Shown here: positions 40,783 to 41,136 of the stretch, one piece after another
Numbering within the stretch: the stretch's first letter is position 1
How the letters are laid out: each line of letters begins with the position of its first letter
Notes under the pieces: model-generated
The model's input: only the letters and a program-made list of their open reading frames with translations
The model's database searches: none
What the model was told of the DNA's origin: nothing
Origin: Gammaproteobacteria bacterium
GTDB taxonomy: Bacteria; Pseudomonadota; Gammaproteobacteria; Eutrophobiales; Eutrophobiaceae
Length of the DNA: 41,136 bases
Direction: 5' to 3'
NCBI GenBank assembly: GCA_018676275.1
Contig: JABHFC010000440.1
Location: 1 to 41,136, forward strand
Program-made: the position numbers and the translations under genes

Positions 40783-41136
40783 GTGAGAATTAACTATAGA
40801 TTAAAGACAGCTTTAATAACGGTAGTAATGGGGTTTGTATTGTCACTTTCAGGTCCTGCATATGCGATGAATGATGCGATGCTGGATTTGCTAAAGATAT
40901 TAAGAGACAAAGGCAGTTTAACTAATGATGAATACAGCTTGCTGGTTAATGCTGCAAAGGCAGATACCGAAAAAGCTGAGGCAGCTACCACTAAACTGGT
41001 TGCAAAGGTGGATGAGACAAGCCAGAGCCTGCCGAAGATTACGACAAAAGGGAAACTGAAAATTGAGTCAGCAGACGGTCAACATTCCTTTCAGCCAATA
41101 GGTCGGGTTTTCTGGGACACGGTCAGGGTTGACGAT
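40783..41136 (+). CDS. Phosphate-selective porin OprP/OprO-like, 5' part (cut by window end)
   Basis: The frame starts with GTG at 40783 behind a good AGGAG ribosome binding site and is open to the last base, giving 118 residues. The signal peptide is LKTALITVVMGFVLSLSGPA with cleavage near AYA. The mature N-terminus (MNDAMLDLLKILRDKGSLTN, then DEYSLLVNAAKAD) is the typical coiled segment of phosphate-selective porins O and P, followed by the first barrel strands (ITTKGKLKIES, FQPIGRVFWDTVRVDD). It would admit phosphate or polyphosphate through the outer membrane during phosphate starvation. It is divergent from phoB. Confidence 0.85.
   Translation, partial: MRINYRLKTALITVVMGFVLSLSGPAYAMNDAMLDLLKILRDKGSLTNDEYSLLVNAAKADTEKAEAATTKLVAKVDETSQSLPKITTKGKLKIESADGQHSFQPIGRVFWDTVRVDD

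Overview
The window looks like chromosomal DNA of a free-living, probably aquatic gammaproteobacterium. Supporting this are a complete phoB-phoR-pstSCAB-phoU block with extended PstC and PstA proteins, an MltC-type lytic transglycosylase, DjlA, a cyclopropane fatty acid synthase and an UrcA-family protein, next to a catabolic island with a TonB-dependent receptor. No rRNA, tRNA, CRISPR array or integrase gene was found.

Layout. Positions 1-3360 hold housekeeping genes: the 5' end of a Rossmann-fold protein at the left edge, cfa, mltC and an urcA-like gene. Positions 3367-25209 form a catabolic island of 16 genes. It contains three different mandelate-racemase-type (enolase superfamily) enzymes, an IlvD-type dehydratase, two zinc alcohol dehydrogenases, a PQQ/cytochrome c dehydrogenase predicted to be a lipoprotein, a metallo-beta-lactamase-fold hydrolase, an HpcH/HpaI aldolase, a class V aminotransferase, an MFS anion symporter, a TonB receptor, an AraC-type regulator, and a DUF3604 / parvulin / HupE-like triad. 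Positions 25252-27744 are ordinary genes (peptidase S51-like, djlA, a methyltransferase). Positions 28114-31713 form an integron-type gene cassette array without an integrase (CALIN-like): eight small ORFs in one orientation, separated by six well-formed and up to three degenerate attC sites. Positions 31728-41136 are the phosphate regulon, with Pho boxes in front of pstS, phoB and a divergent OprP/OprO-like porin cut by the right edge.

How the genes work together. The island appears to be one regulon. A 42-bp element made of two direct half-sites 21 bp apart lies in front of three minus-strand transcription units: the alcohol dehydrogenase-MFS-MBL-dehydratase-aminotransferase operon, the PQQ dehydrogenase-dehydratase-alcohol dehydrogenase operon, and the TonB receptor. 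In all three cases a -10-like hexamer (TATACT, TATCAT, TATACT) sits exactly 18 bp from the element. One copy ends 9 bp before the start codon of the AraC-type regulator, the obvious candidate for the protein that binds it. The enzymes suggest uptake of an organic acid or polyhydroxylated compound, periplasmic oxidation, lactone hydrolysis, dehydration to a 2-keto-3-deoxy acid and aldol cleavage. The substrate cannot be read from sequence.

The two most notable things are this three-promoter AraC-type regulon over an unassigned catabolic pathway, and the integrase-less cassette array between a methyltransferase gene and phoU.
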